From positions 49,356-113,355 of the forward strand of contig CAZBDU010000005.1 in the NCBI GenBank assembly GCA_964490725.1: 64,000 nt of DNA. Reading direction: 5' to 3'. Shown here one piece after another: positions 24,830 through 32,976 of the stretch (within the stretch, counting starts at the first letter, position 1; each line of letters opens with the position of its first letter). Made by a program: the position numbers and the translations under genes. Source of the DNA: CAZBDU01 sp964490725 (GTDB lineage Bacteria; Spirochaetota; Spirochaetia; SZUA-6; DRHE01). The notes under the pieces were generated by a model. The model saw only the letters and a program-made list of their open reading frames with translations, was not told where the DNA came from and did no database searches.

Positions 24830-25591
24830 ATGTCGGACCCGAGCCTCTTCGAGCTCGCGATTCCCGCCTGGATGGTGGTGGCGCTGGCCACCATGGCGGT
24901 GCTCTTTTTCGTCACGGCCCCCTACGGCCGGCACAGCCGCCCGGGGTGGGGTCCGAGCCTGCCCGCGTGGCTGGGATGGATGGTGATGGAGGCCGCCTCC
25001 CCGCTGGCCTTCTCTCTGTTCCTCCTGCCTGGCAACGATCACCTCACCCTGCCCGTACTGGCATTCTGGGTGCTGTGGATGGTTCACTACGTCAACCGGG
25101 CGTTCGTCTATCCTCTGCGCATGGCCGACAACCGGCGTCCCATGGCGATCTCCGTGGCGGGGATGGCGGTGTTCTTCAACTTCGTGAACGGCTACATCAA
25201 CGGCCACTACCTGCGTCTCTTCGGGGAGGGATACACGTCTGGATGGTTCGTGGACCCGCGGTTCATCGCGGGCCTGCTGCTGTTCGCGGCGGGCATGCGC
25301 ATCAACACGCACTCCGACGCGGTGCTGCGCGACCTGCGCGCCAATGGCAGCGGGGAATACCGCATTCCCAGGGGCGGGCTGTTCTCCCGCGTCTCCTGTC
25401 CCAACTACTTCGGCGAGATCGTAGAGTGGTTCGGCTGGGCCTGCCTGACCTGGTCGCTGGCGGGCCTGGCTTTTGCGATCTGGACCGCAGCCAATCTCAT
25501 CCCCCGGGCGGTGGCCCATCACCGCTGGTACCGCCGTCGGTTCTCCGATTACCCGTATAACCGACGGGCGGTTATTCCCTACCTCCTGTAG
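24830..25591 (+). CDS. Steroid 5-alpha-reductase family / DUF1295-like membrane oxidoreductase
   Basis: A 253-residue protein with six or so hydrophobic segments. Its C-terminal half is diagnostic of the steroid 5-alpha-reductase / methyltransferase-like membrane family: IPRGGLFSRVSCPNYFGEIVEW and 'NLIPRAVAHHRWYRRRFSDY'. Bacterial members are thought to reduce double bonds in lipids or isoprenoids using NADPH; the true substrate is unknown. It stands alone behind its own promoter. Confidence 0.85.
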   Translation: MSDPSLFELAIPAWMVVALATMAVLFFVTAPYGRHSRPGWGPSLPAWLGWMVMEAASPLAFSLFLLPGNDHLTLPVLAFWVLWMVHYVNRAFVYPLRMADNRRPMAISVAGMAVFFNFVNGYINGHYLRLFGEGYTSGWFVDPRFIAGLLLFAAGMRINTHSDAVLRDLRANGSGEYRIPRGGLFSRVSCPNYFGEIVEWFGWACLTWSLAGLAFAIWTAANLIPRAVAHHRWYRRRFSDYPYNRRAVIPYLL

Positions 25592-25667
25592 CGCCGCCGG
25601 GGTGTCCGACGCCGGGGGCGGCGGTGCCACGGGCGACCGTTGCAGCAGTCGGGGTCTGGCTCCATAC

Positions 25668-25696
25668 TTGACTAAGATGATCATATTATGTATGAT
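25668..25696 (+). promoter_or_regulatory. Near-consensus leaderless promoter of the DUF4395 gene
   Basis: TTGACT (25668-25673), exactly 17 bases, then TATGAT (25691-25696). The ATG at 25703 starts 6 bases after the -10 box, at the predicted transcription start. There is no ribosome site. The AT-rich spacer stands out against the GC-rich background. Confidence 0.65.
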
Positions 25697-25702
25697 GAGA
25701 CT

Positions 25703-26173
25703 ATGGCAGATGTAAAGCGGATTCGCTTTCCGGTACAGGTCGAGGAGCCCGTGGTGAGGGCCGTGGCCGCGGAGGTGTTCCTCGTGACGGTGGTGGCCGT
25801 CGCGGGGGGGCTGCCCTGGCTGATGATCCTGGCCGCGATGGACTTCGCGGTGCGCGCCCTGCTGAGCCCGCGCTGGAGCCCCTTCGTGGCGCTGGCTCGC
25901 AAGGGCATCGTTCCCCTCCTCTCCCTGCAGGGAGGGCGAATTTCCTTCGTGCCGAAGCGCTTCGCCGCCGCGATCGGACTGGTCCTGAGCGCTTCCTCCT
26001 TCGTGCTGGCCGCAGTGGGGGTGCCGGCGGGGTTCTACCTGGTAGCCGGCGTCCTGGGAGTGTTCTCGCTGTTGGAGTGGAGCCTGGGCTTCTGCGTGGC
26101 CTGCCGCATGTACGGGCTCATGATCCGCAGGGGCTGGATTGCCAGGGAGCGCTGCCCCGAGTGCACGCGCTGA
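25703..26173 (+). CDS. DUF4395 membrane protein
   Basis: A 156-residue protein with four hydrophobic segments and the DUF4395 ending 'FCVACRMYGLMIRRGWIARERCPEC', including a pair of cysteine motifs. The family is of unknown function; relatives often occur next to thioredoxin-like or sulfur-handling proteins, which are not present here. An ATG 15 bases further upstream exists but overlaps the promoter, so the start at 25703 is favoured. Confidence 0.85.
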   Translation: MADVKRIRFPVQVEEPVVRAVAAEVFLVTVVAVAGGLPWLMILAAMDFAVRALLSPRWSPFVALARKGIVPLLSLQGGRISFVPKRFAAAIGLVLSASSFVLAAVGVPAGFYLVAGVLGVFSLLEWSLGFCVACRMYGLMIRRGWIARERCPECTR

Positions 26174-26228
26174 GGGAGCACGAGGCGGGCTGACCCGCAG
26201 GCCGCGCCGGTGCAGCGCGCCTTGTTCG

Positions 26229-26257
26229 TTGCCACGGGCGGGCCATATCCATATACT
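26229..26257 (+). promoter_or_regulatory. Leaderless promoter of the SpoIIE phosphatase gene
   Basis: TTGCCA (26229-26234), exactly 17 bases, then TATACT (26252-26257). GTG 26264 begins 6 bases after the -10 box, the same geometry as the DUF4395 promoter 560 bases upstream. Confidence 0.55.
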
Positions 26258-26263
26258 GGGGCC

Positions 26264-28141
26264 GTGGCTGCCTCGCTACCCCGCGGCCAGGACGTATGGT
26301 CCGTGGCCGCGGTCCTGTTGCTGTTCACCATCGCGGTGCTGAACCTGGTGATCGGGTTGGTCACGATTGCTGGCTCGCGGCCGCGAGGGCGTTTCGTTTT
26401 TTTCGCCCTGCTGGAGCTCATGCTGGCCTGGTGGTGCACCACCTACGCCATGGAGCTCGTGCTTCCGGCCGTCCCGGCCAAGATCGTGGCCAACAACCTG
26501 AAGTACACCGGCATCAGCCTGACGCCGCTGTTCTGGCTCTTCTTCGTGCTGCGTTACACCGGAGCTCCTGCCCCGAGGTGGCTGGTCGGGATCACGTTGT
26601 CGGTGGCGGCGGTGGGCAACCTGGTGGTGTGGACCGGCTTCCGGTACGCGCTGTTCAAGACGCACTTCCGGGCGGAGCCCTTCGGACTGTTCTCCACGCT
26701 GCAGGCGCAGCCAGGTCCGGCGTTCCACCTCCTCATCGTCAGCGTCAACCTGATTCTGCTCTTCGGCGTGGTGGCGCTGCTGCTCTACGCCATCCGTATT
26801 CCCGCGGGCCAGCGTTCTCAGCCGCTGCTGGTGATGGCCTCCACGGTGGTGCCGTGGCTGGCAAGCTTCGTCCATCTGACCGGCCTGCGGGGCGCCGGCG
26901 GGGGAGCTCTGGACTGGACCCCCTTTGCCTTCGCCGCCTCCGCCCTGATCATCGCCCTGGCGATCGTACGTTACCGGCTGCTGAACGTCGTGCGCGTGGC
27001 CTACGAGGTCGTGTTCAACAGCATGCAGGATCCGGTGGTGGTGCTGGACGAGCGGGACCGCGTGGTGGGCCTCAACCAGGCCGCCGAGCGGACCTTCGGA
27101 ATCAGCTACCGGCAGCTGGAGCGCGACCCGACCTATCGCGACGTGGCGCGCTTTACGGACTTGCTCACGGTGCTGCAGGTTGAGCTGGAAGAAGACGGGG
27201 AGGTCGCCATCGGCAGGGGGCGGAAGGCTCGCTCCTACGACCTGCAGTTCTCTCCGGTGAGCGTCCGGGCCGCAGCCCCCGCCGGGAGCGTTCTGGTGCT
27301 CAGGGACGTCACGGAAAAGAAGAAGACTGCCGACCAGCTGCGCGCGCTCAACCGGCGAATGCAGCTCGACCTGGAGACCGCGGCCCGCATGCAGGAGTCT
27401 CTCCTGCCCACCCCGCCGCTCGTCACCGGGGATGTGACCGTGGAGTGGCGTTTCGCGGCCTGCGAGGAGCTCGCCGGCGACACCTTCAACGTTTTCGCCT
27501 TCGACGACGGGCAGGTGGGTATGTTCATGGCTGACGTCACCGGTCACGGCGTGCCCGCCTCCCTGCTCTCGGTGTCCCTGAGCAGGCTGCTGACGCCGCT
27601 GCCTGTCCGGGCATCGCTGCTGCTGGAGGCGGCGCCCCGCGGCGGCAGCCGGCCTGCTGCTCCGGCCACGGTGGCCGGCCTGCTGAACGAGATGTTCTGG
27701 TCAGAGACTCCAGCGGAGCAGTGCTTCTCCTTTCTCTACGCGGTCCTGGACCCCGATTCCCTGCTGCTGCGCTACGTCTCGGCGGGCCACCCGCCGCTGC
27801 TCCATCTCCCGGCTCGCGCCAAGGGCAGATTCCTGCGCGTCCCGGCCTTCCCTATCGGCTTCACCCGGGAGCCGGACTACCGGGAGCAGGAGCTGCGGCT
27901 GCACCGTGGCGACCGCCTGTACCTCTACTCCGACGGCCTGGTGGAGGGCCTGTCGCGCCAGGGCGAGCCCTTCGGGTACCAGAGGCTGCTGGCCCTCCTG
28001 GAGGAGAACCGCGCTCTGCCGCCGGCGGCCGCCCTGGAGGCCGCTTCCCAGAGCCTGCATCGCTGGATCCGCCCGGCGCGCCTGGAAGACGATCTGTCGT
28101 TGGTGGCCGTGGAAATCGCACCCCACCACGCCAGGAGCTGA
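26264..28141 (+). CDS. 7TM-PAS-SpoIIE (PP2C-type) serine phosphatase
   Basis: A 625-residue sensor phosphatase. Residues about 10-240 hold seven hydrophobic segments like the N-terminal 7TM module of histidine kinases. Residues about 255-350 are a PAS-like domain ('VVVLDERDRVVGLNQAAERTFG'), followed by a short coiled coil ('QLRALNRRMQLDLETAARMQ'). Residues about 375-625 are a SpoIIE/RsbU PP2C domain with metal-site DVTGHGVPASLLS and 'LYLYSDGLVEGLSRQGEPFG'. Such proteins usually dephosphorylate anti-anti-sigma factors in partner-switching pathways. The start is GTG 26264, set by the promoter. No STAS or anti-sigma partner lies next to it. Confidence 0.9.
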   Translation: MAASLPRGQDVWSVAAVLLLFTIAVLNLVIGLVTIAGSRPRGRFVFFALLELMLAWWCTTYAMELVLPAVPAKIVANNLKYTGISLTPLFWLFFVLRYTGAPAPRWLVGITLSVAAVGNLVVWTGFRYALFKTHFRAEPFGLFSTLQAQPGPAFHLLIVSVNLILLFGVVALLLYAIRIPAGQRSQPLLVMASTVVPWLASFVHLTGLRGAGGGALDWTPFAFAASALIIALAIVRYRLLNVVRVAYEVVFNSMQDPVVVLDERDRVVGLNQAAERTFGISYRQLERDPTYRDVARFTDLLTVLQVELEEDGEVAIGRGRKARSYDLQFSPVSVRAAAPAGSVLVLRDVTEKKKTADQLRALNRRMQLDLETAARMQESLLPTPPLVTGDVTVEWRFAACEELAGDTFNVFAFDDGQVGMFMADVTGHGVPASLLSVSLSRLLTPLPVRASLLLEAAPRGGSRPAAPATVAGLLNEMFWSETPAEQCFSFLYAVLDPDSLLLRYVSAGHPPLLHLPARAKGRFLRVPAFPIGFTREPDYREQELRLHRGDRLYLYSDGLVEGLSRQGEPFGYQRLLALLEENRALPPAAALEAASQSLHRWIRPARLEDDLSLVAVEIAPHHARS

Positions 28142-28151
28142 GAGCCCCCCA

Positions 28152-29084
28152 ATGCGCAGGAGCCATGACGTTCGGCTGCAGGGCACGGCATACGCGGTGG
28201 CCGCATTCCTGAGCTGGGGGGTGCTGCCGCTGTTCTGGAAGCTCCTCGACGGGCAGGACACCCTGGAGGTGCTTGCCCACCGACTCCTGTGGACCTTCGT
28301 CTGCGTGGCCCTGATCGGGACGGCGGGACGACGGTGGGCGGCGGCGCTGCGCGTTCTCGCCTCCCCGCGCATCCTGGCAACCTTCGGGCTCTCCGGGGCG
28401 TTGATCGCCGTCAACTGGTTCACCTATCTGGAGGCGGTGAACACCGGCCGCGTGCTCGAATCCAGCATGGGGTACTTCATCAATCCCCTGCTCAGCGTTC
28501 TGTTGGGAGCGGTGTTCCTGAAGGAACCACTGGGGGGCTGGCAGGGCACGGCGGTGGCCCTGGCCGGGGCGGGAGTGCTGATCGTGCTGGTGGAGGCGGG
28601 AAGGCTCCCGTGGATCGCCCTGACCCTGGCGGTTACCTTCGGCCTGTACGGCCTGCTGAAAAAGACCGCCGGCGTGGAGGCGCTCACGGGCCAGATCGTG
28701 GAGTCGCTGCTCCTGGCCGCGGTTGCCCTGGGGTACCTGGTCTTTGTCTCCGCACGGGGGAGCGGCCTGCTGCCGGGCTCGGGGGCGCACACCTGGCTGC
28801 TCCTCCTTGCCACCGGCCCCGTGACGGCCCTGCCTGTCCTCTGGTTCACCGAGGGGGCGCGGCGGATTCCGCTGGCTGCGGTGGGCTTCATCCAGTACCT
28901 GGTGCCCACGGCCTTTCTCCTCCTGGGGCTGTTGGTGTTTCACGAGCCCTTCGGGGCCGCCCGGCTGGCGAGCTTTTCCCTCATCTGGGCGGGGATCGCC
29001 GTATACACCGTCGCGGAAGTGCGCGCGGGCAGATCGAAAGGACGAATAGAACGGGCAGAATCGGACGAGAATAAAGAAGTATGA
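28152..29084 (+). CDS. rarD: EamA family transporter RarD
   Basis: A 310-residue membrane protein with ten hydrophobic segments in two EamA repeats. RarD-specific features are 'AFLSWGVLPLFWKLL', 'LAHRLLWTF', 'LIAVNWFTYLEAVNTGRVLESSMGYFINPLLSVLLG' and 'VGFIQYLVPTAFLLLGLLVF'. RarD proteins are drug/metabolite exporters linked to chloramphenicol tolerance. The start is 10 bases after the phosphatase stop. The end overlaps the next gene by ATGA, so the two are translationally coupled. Confidence 0.92.
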   Translation: MRRSHDVRLQGTAYAVAAFLSWGVLPLFWKLLDGQDTLEVLAHRLLWTFVCVALIGTAGRRWAAALRVLASPRILATFGLSGALIAVNWFTYLEAVNTGRVLESSMGYFINPLLSVLLGAVFLKEPLGGWQGTAVALAGAGVLIVLVEAGRLPWIALTLAVTFGLYGLLKKTAGVEALTGQIVESLLLAAVALGYLVFVSARGSGLLPGSGAHTWLLLLATGPVTALPVLWFTEGARRIPLAAVGFIQYLVPTAFLLLGLLVFHEPFGAARLASFSLIWAGIAVYTVAEVRAGRSKGRIERAESDENKEV

Positions 29085-30484
29085 CTGAAGTGACTGAAGG
29101 ATTTCGTATTGGAGTCATCAGCGGCAAGCTGGGAGACGTGGACGGAGTATCCCTCGAGGTGGACAAATGGATACGCATCCTCAGGGAGGCGGGGCACACG
29201 GTGTTCACCGTGGCGGGACGCTACGCCAATCCGGTGGCCGTTCCAGCGGAGAACCAGTTCACCCTGGAGGAGATTCGCTTCGATTCGCCGGAGCAGCGGC
29301 GCTACGAGAGGCTGGCTTTCCCGCATCTGACCGCCAACCCCCTGCCCCTGAACGGAGGCACCCGGGAGAAGCTCGTGGAGGAGATCAGCCTGAAGGGCAA
29401 GAACGTCGCCAACCGCCTCTACCGCCTGCTTCAGGATCACAGCATCGACGTGCTGGTGGCTCAGAACACCAACGCCATGCCCATGACCCTGCTGGGAGGC
29501 CTGGCGATCTATGACCTGGTCACCGAGCGGCGGATGGCGACGATCTTTCACCACCACGACTTCTGGTGGGAGCGGAGCCGGTTCAGCCACAACTCCATCG
29601 AGTCCCTTCTGACCCGCATCATGCCGCCGGTGGACCTGGGCGTCGAGCACGTGGTGCTCTCCACCTACGCGGCCCACATTCTGCGCTCCCTCAAACGCGT
29701 CCATCCGCAGGTCATCCCCAACTGTGAAGACTTCGACAACCCTCCGGTGCCGGACGAATACAACTCCAACTTTCGCGCCGACCTGGGATTCCGCGAGGAC
29801 GATCTGCTGATCGTTCAACCCACCCGGATCGTGCGCCGCAAGCGCATCGAGGATTCACTGGCGCTCATGGGGCGGCTGATGCGCGCCTGCCCGGAGCTGC
29901 GGGACCGCCTCCACTACCTGGTGTCTCTCTACCAGGGGGACGAGAACGACGAGCACTACGTGGAAGAGATCCGGGAGGAGGCACGCCGGCTGGAGGTGCC
30001 GCTACACCTCATCCACTCCAGGGTGGCCTCGGTGCGACAGACCGACGCCCAGGGGCGGCGCATGTACACCAATCGCGACGTGCTGGTCAATGCGGACCTG
30101 GTGACCTACCTGCCCGTGTGGGAGGGATTCGGCAATGCGCTGCTGGAGGCGATCGCCGCCCGCAAGCCGCTGGTCACCACCACCTATCTGGTGTACAAGA
30201 CGGACATCAAGGTGACGGGGCTGGAGAACGTGGAGATCCGCGATCGCTACGACCGGGAAGGCCGGCTGGAGATTCCGGACCGTACGGTGGAGGAGGTGCG
30301 GCACCTGTTGACCCACCCCGAGGAGGCGCGGCGAATCAGCGAGAAGAACTTCGCCGTAGCGCGCCGGGAGTTCGGGTTGGCCACCCTGCGGGCCCGCCTG
30401 GCAGCCGTGCTGGCGGAGTACGCCGACGAGATCCGGGCCTCGCGGAAGCGCCTCGAGAAGAGCAAGAGGTCCTACGCGGTCTAG
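29081..30484 (+). CDS. GT4 family glycosyltransferase
   Basis: A 467-residue GT-B enzyme. The N-terminal domain starts 'FRIGVISGKLGDVDGVSLEV', the acceptor side contains 'MATIFHHHDFWWERSRFSHN', and the donor site includes 'LIVQPTRIVRRKRIEDSLAL' and the retaining-GT motif WEGFGNALLEAIAARKPLV. It is cytosolic with no membrane segment. The type resembles glycosyltransferases that build compatible-solute glycosides such as mannosylglucosylglycerate, which would suit the trehalose-rich neighbourhood, but this is inference; lipid or polysaccharide acceptors are possible. It is coupled to rarD by an ATGA overlap. Confidence 0.85.
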   Translation: MTEVTEGFRIGVISGKLGDVDGVSLEVDKWIRILREAGHTVFTVAGRYANPVAVPAENQFTLEEIRFDSPEQRRYERLAFPHLTANPLPLNGGTREKLVEEISLKGKNVANRLYRLLQDHSIDVLVAQNTNAMPMTLLGGLAIYDLVTERRMATIFHHHDFWWERSRFSHNSIESLLTRIMPPVDLGVEHVVLSTYAAHILRSLKRVHPQVIPNCEDFDNPPVPDEYNSNFRADLGFREDDLLIVQPTRIVRRKRIEDSLALMGRLMRACPELRDRLHYLVSLYQGDENDEHYVEEIREEARRLEVPLHLIHSRVASVRQTDAQGRRMYTNRDVLVNADLVTYLPVWEGFGNALLEAIAARKPLVTTTYLVYKTDIKVTGLENVEIRDRYDREGRLEIPDRTVEEVRHLLTHPEEARRISEKNFAVARREFGLATLRARLAAVLAEYADEIRASRKRLEKSKRSYAV

Positions 30485-30485
30485 T

Positions 30486-30712
30486 CTAGGTCGGCTTCCG
30501 GGCTGCACGGAGAGCATGGCCTTGATGAGCCCCTGCCCCCGCCGCAGCCAGCGCTGCATGTCCCCGGGCAGTGCCTCCAGGTTGAAGCGATGCGTGATGA
30601 ACCCCTCCGTGTTCAGCTCCCCGCTGCGCAGCGCCTCCCCGTCCCGGCGTTCCGGCGCCGCCGCCTGCCGAGGCAGCAATCTCCGGGGCCGCTCGCATAC
30701 CACCTGCTTCAT
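30486..30712 (-). pseudogene. Internally deleted zinc alcohol dehydrogenase relic
   Basis: From ATG 30712 the frame reads an ADH-type N-terminus, 'MKQVVCERPRRLLPRQAAAP' with ERRDGEAL. It then jumps directly to a typical C-terminus, 'EGFITHRFNLEALPGDMQRW', and GLIKAMLSVQP. A whole enzyme has about 340 residues, so some 270 residues with the zinc and NAD sites are missing. A one-base shift near 30495 would give the natural stop TAG at 30486-30488. It is a clear deletion relic of an MDR-family dehydrogenase. Confidence 0.6.
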
Positions 30713-30772
30713 CCCTGCAAGGGCAGCTACGTCCCGGCGGGCGGTCAAGGCGGGTGATCGGCGGCGTCCGGC

Positions 30773-30807
30773 CTCGATGGAGCGCGGCGGGGTGCTCGAT
30801 GGAGCGC
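30773..30807. repeat. Pair of 13-bp direct repeats upstream of the NADPH-oxidase-like gene
   Basis: CTCGATGGAGCGC occurs at 30773-30785 and 30795-30807. The 22-base start-to-start spacing is two helical turns, as in dimeric activator sites, and the pair ends 53 bases before the candidate -35 box. The surrounding stretch 30713-30924 has no gene and is rich in GC inverted repeats. Confidence 0.35.
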
Positions 30808-30859
30808 CGCAGGCCGGAGCCGGGCGCCGCGGGGCGCTCGACGGCCCTCCTCCGGCCCG

Positions 30860-30888
30860 TTGGCGAGCGCCGCGGAAATACATTACTT
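30860..30888 (+). promoter_or_regulatory. Putative promoter of the NADPH-oxidase-like gene
   Basis: TTGGCG (30860-30865), 17 bases, TTACTT (30883-30888) in a short AT-rich patch, then a 36-base leader carrying GGGGAGG. Confidence 0.3.
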
Positions 30889-30924
30889 TCATACTAAGGT
30901 TTCTGAACGTGTGGGGAGGTGACC

Positions 30925-32946
30925 ATGGCGCAAAGCCCCCAACGCCGGCAGCAGGAGCGGAGGAGGAACCGCAAACAGCTCTCCGGCCTGGACCAGGAGT
31001 TTCTCAACCTGCTGCGGGAGCGCTTCCGCGGGCACGCCGGCGGCCGGCGCATGTCCGTCGCGCAAGTGGGCCGCTTTCTCGGGATTCGCAACCGCTACCT
31101 GTCCCGCCGGCTGGTTGCGGCGCTGGATGAAGACGGGGACGGCCGTATCTCCGAAGGCGAGCTCCTGAAGTCGGTGGCCGGCCTGATTCTGGGAAGCGAC
31201 GAGGAGAAGCTGAGGTTCGTGTTCCGCCTGCACGACGCAGCCGGAGACGGAGCCCTGGACCGGGAGGAGCTCGAGCGCATGATGGCCGCCTGCCTGGAGC
31301 ACAACCGCCTGCGGGTGAGCGCTGAGGATCGCAAGGCACTGGCCGCGGCCGTTGTCAAGAAAGGCGGGGACAGAAAGGGGCGGCTCGATTTTTCCGCCTT
31401 CCGGCGCCTTCTGGCAGGAGCGCCGCTGGTGCGCCGGCAGATGCTGCAGAACGTGGCGGAGTGGTTCGGGGCGGGGGGGGAGCGCCCGCTGGACGTGCGT
31501 CACCGGCGGTTCAGCACCGTGGTGCGGCAGCTTCTCGTGGTAGTGCCCTACTACCTGTGGCGGGCCCTGCTGATCGCCGCCTACATCGGCGCCAACGCCT
31601 ACCTGTTCGCAGCCGCCGTAGGGCGCTATGCGGAGGCGGGCGCCAACATCTACATTCAGATCGCCCGCGGGGCCGGGGCCTGCCTGAAGCTGAACGGCAT
31701 GCTGATCCTCCTGCCCATGATGCGCACCTTCCTGACCTGGGTGCGGAAGAGCTTTCTGGCCGTGCTCCTGCCGGTGGACCAGAACGTGGACATCCACATG
31801 ATGGTGGGCAATGTCATGTTCCTCTTTGCCCTGCTGCACTCCGGCGCCCACCTCATGAACTACAGCACCCTGGCCGCGCCGGTGGCGCAGAGCCTGCTGC
31901 ACACGGGCGCCGGCCTGAGCGGGTTGATCCTGCTGGCCGTCTTCACCGTGATGTGGCTGTTCGCCCAGCAGGAGGTGCGGCGCACCCGGCTGTACGGCCT
32001 CTTTGCCCTCTCGCACCTGCTCTACTGGGCCTGGTTCGCGCTCACGCTGATCCACGGCCCCGCCTTCCTTCCCTGGGCGGCTGTGCCGGTGGCAGGCTTT
32101 GCCGCGGAGCTGCTGGTGCGACGTCTGCGCAAGCGCCAGCTCACTTTCGTCAAGGAGGCAGTGGCGCATGCCACCGGGGTCACCGAGCTCAAGCTGCACC
32201 GCCCGCCGGGCTTCCGCTTCCGAGCCGGAGAGTACCTGTTTCTGCGGATACCGCGGATAAGCCGCTTCGGCTGGCATCCCTTCACCATCAGCAGCAACCC
32301 CGAAGCCGCTGGCCACATAAGGCTGCACGTGCGGGTCCTGGGCAACTGGACGCGCCGGCTGCACAGGTATTTCACCTCCCCGCGCGGGGGAGACGGCCAG
32401 GTGCCGGCCGAGGTACACGGGCCCTACGGAAGCCCCAGCGCCCGCATCTTTTCCTCGCGCTACGCTGTGCTGATCGGAGCGGGAATCGGAGTCACCCCGT
32501 TTGCGTCCATCCTGGAGAGCGTCGCCCACCGGGCGGAGCACAGGCGCGAAATGCGCCTGGAGAAGGTTTACTTCTTCTGGCTCTACCGCGGGCAGCAGAC
32601 CTTCGCCTGGTTCTCCGAGCTGCTGGCGGAGCTGGAGCGGCGGCCGCTGCGCTCGCTTCTGGAGACCAACATCTACCTGACGGACGCCCGCATCAACGCC
32701 ACCACCGGGCTGGTGAAGGTCGGGATGGACCTTCTGCACCGGCAGACCCGCCGGGACGTTCTCACCGGGCTGTCCACGCGCACCAACTTCGGGCGGCCCG
32801 ATTGGGACCAGATCTTCTACCGCATCTCCGCGGCCCACCCCTACAGTCGGGTGAACGTCTTCTTCTGCGGGCCCTACCCGCTGGGCCGCATCGTGCGGGG
32901 CGCCTCCCGCAGGGCAGGCTTTCATTTCCGGATGGAGCAGTTCTAG
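30925..32946 (+). CDS. EF-hand NADPH oxidase (NOX5-like) ferric-reductase superfamily protein
   Basis: A 673-residue protein with the domain order of animal NOX5. A canonical EF-hand loop is at 68-79 (DEDGDGRISEGE), a second at 104-115 (DAAGDGALDREE, with Ala at loop position 3), and a degenerate third near 145. About six transmembrane helices with haem-ligand-type histidines follow ('HMMVGNVMFLFALLHSGAHLMNY' region and FALSHLLYW/LIHG). The C-terminus is an FAD domain with HPFTISSNP, an NADPH domain with GAGIGVTPF, and FFCGP near the end. Such enzymes pass electrons from NADPH through FAD and two haems across the membrane to oxygen or iron. The EF-hands predict calcium control. GGGGAGG precedes ATG 30925. 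Confidence 0.9.
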   Translation: MAQSPQRRQQERRRNRKQLSGLDQEFLNLLRERFRGHAGGRRMSVAQVGRFLGIRNRYLSRRLVAALDEDGDGRISEGELLKSVAGLILGSDEEKLRFVFRLHDAAGDGALDREELERMMAACLEHNRLRVSAEDRKALAAAVVKKGGDRKGRLDFSAFRRLLAGAPLVRRQMLQNVAEWFGAGGERPLDVRHRRFSTVVRQLLVVVPYYLWRALLIAAYIGANAYLFAAAVGRYAEAGANIYIQIARGAGACLKLNGMLILLPMMRTFLTWVRKSFLAVLLPVDQNVDIHMMVGNVMFLFALLHSGAHLMNYSTLAAPVAQSLLHTGAGLSGLILLAVFTVMWLFAQQEVRRTRLYGLFALSHLLYWAWFALTLIHGPAFLPWAAVPVAGFAAELLVRRLRKRQLTFVKEAVAHATGVTELKLHRPPGFRFRAGEYLFLRIPRISRFGWHPFTISSNPEAAGHIRLHVRVLGNWTRRLHRYFTSPRGGDGQVPAEVHGPYGSPSARIFSSRYAVLIGAGIGVTPFASILESVAHRAEHRREMRLEKVYFFWLYRGQQTFAWFSELLAELERRPLRSLLETNIYLTDARINATTGLVKVGMDLLHRQTRRDVLTGLSTRTNFGRPDWDQIFYRISAAHPYSRVNVFFCGPYPLGRIVRGASRRAGFHFRMEQF

Positions 32947-32949
32947 GCC

Positions 32950-32965
32950 GGCCGGGGCCCCGGCC
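32950..32965. terminator. Perfect 16-bp palindrome between convergent genes
   Basis: GGCCGGGGCCCCGGCC lies 4 bases after the oxidase stop and 11 bases beyond the zwf stop. It may act as a bidirectional hairpin terminator, although a perfect palindrome with no loop and no T tract is not ideal. Confidence 0.3.
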
Positions 32966-32976
32966 CGCCGCCCGGT

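Noticed and set aside
30516..31130. 204-codon plus-strand frame before the oxidase
   Set aside because: Starts in the antisense of the alcohol dehydrogenase relic and runs out of phase into the oxidase; no ribosome site and no motif.
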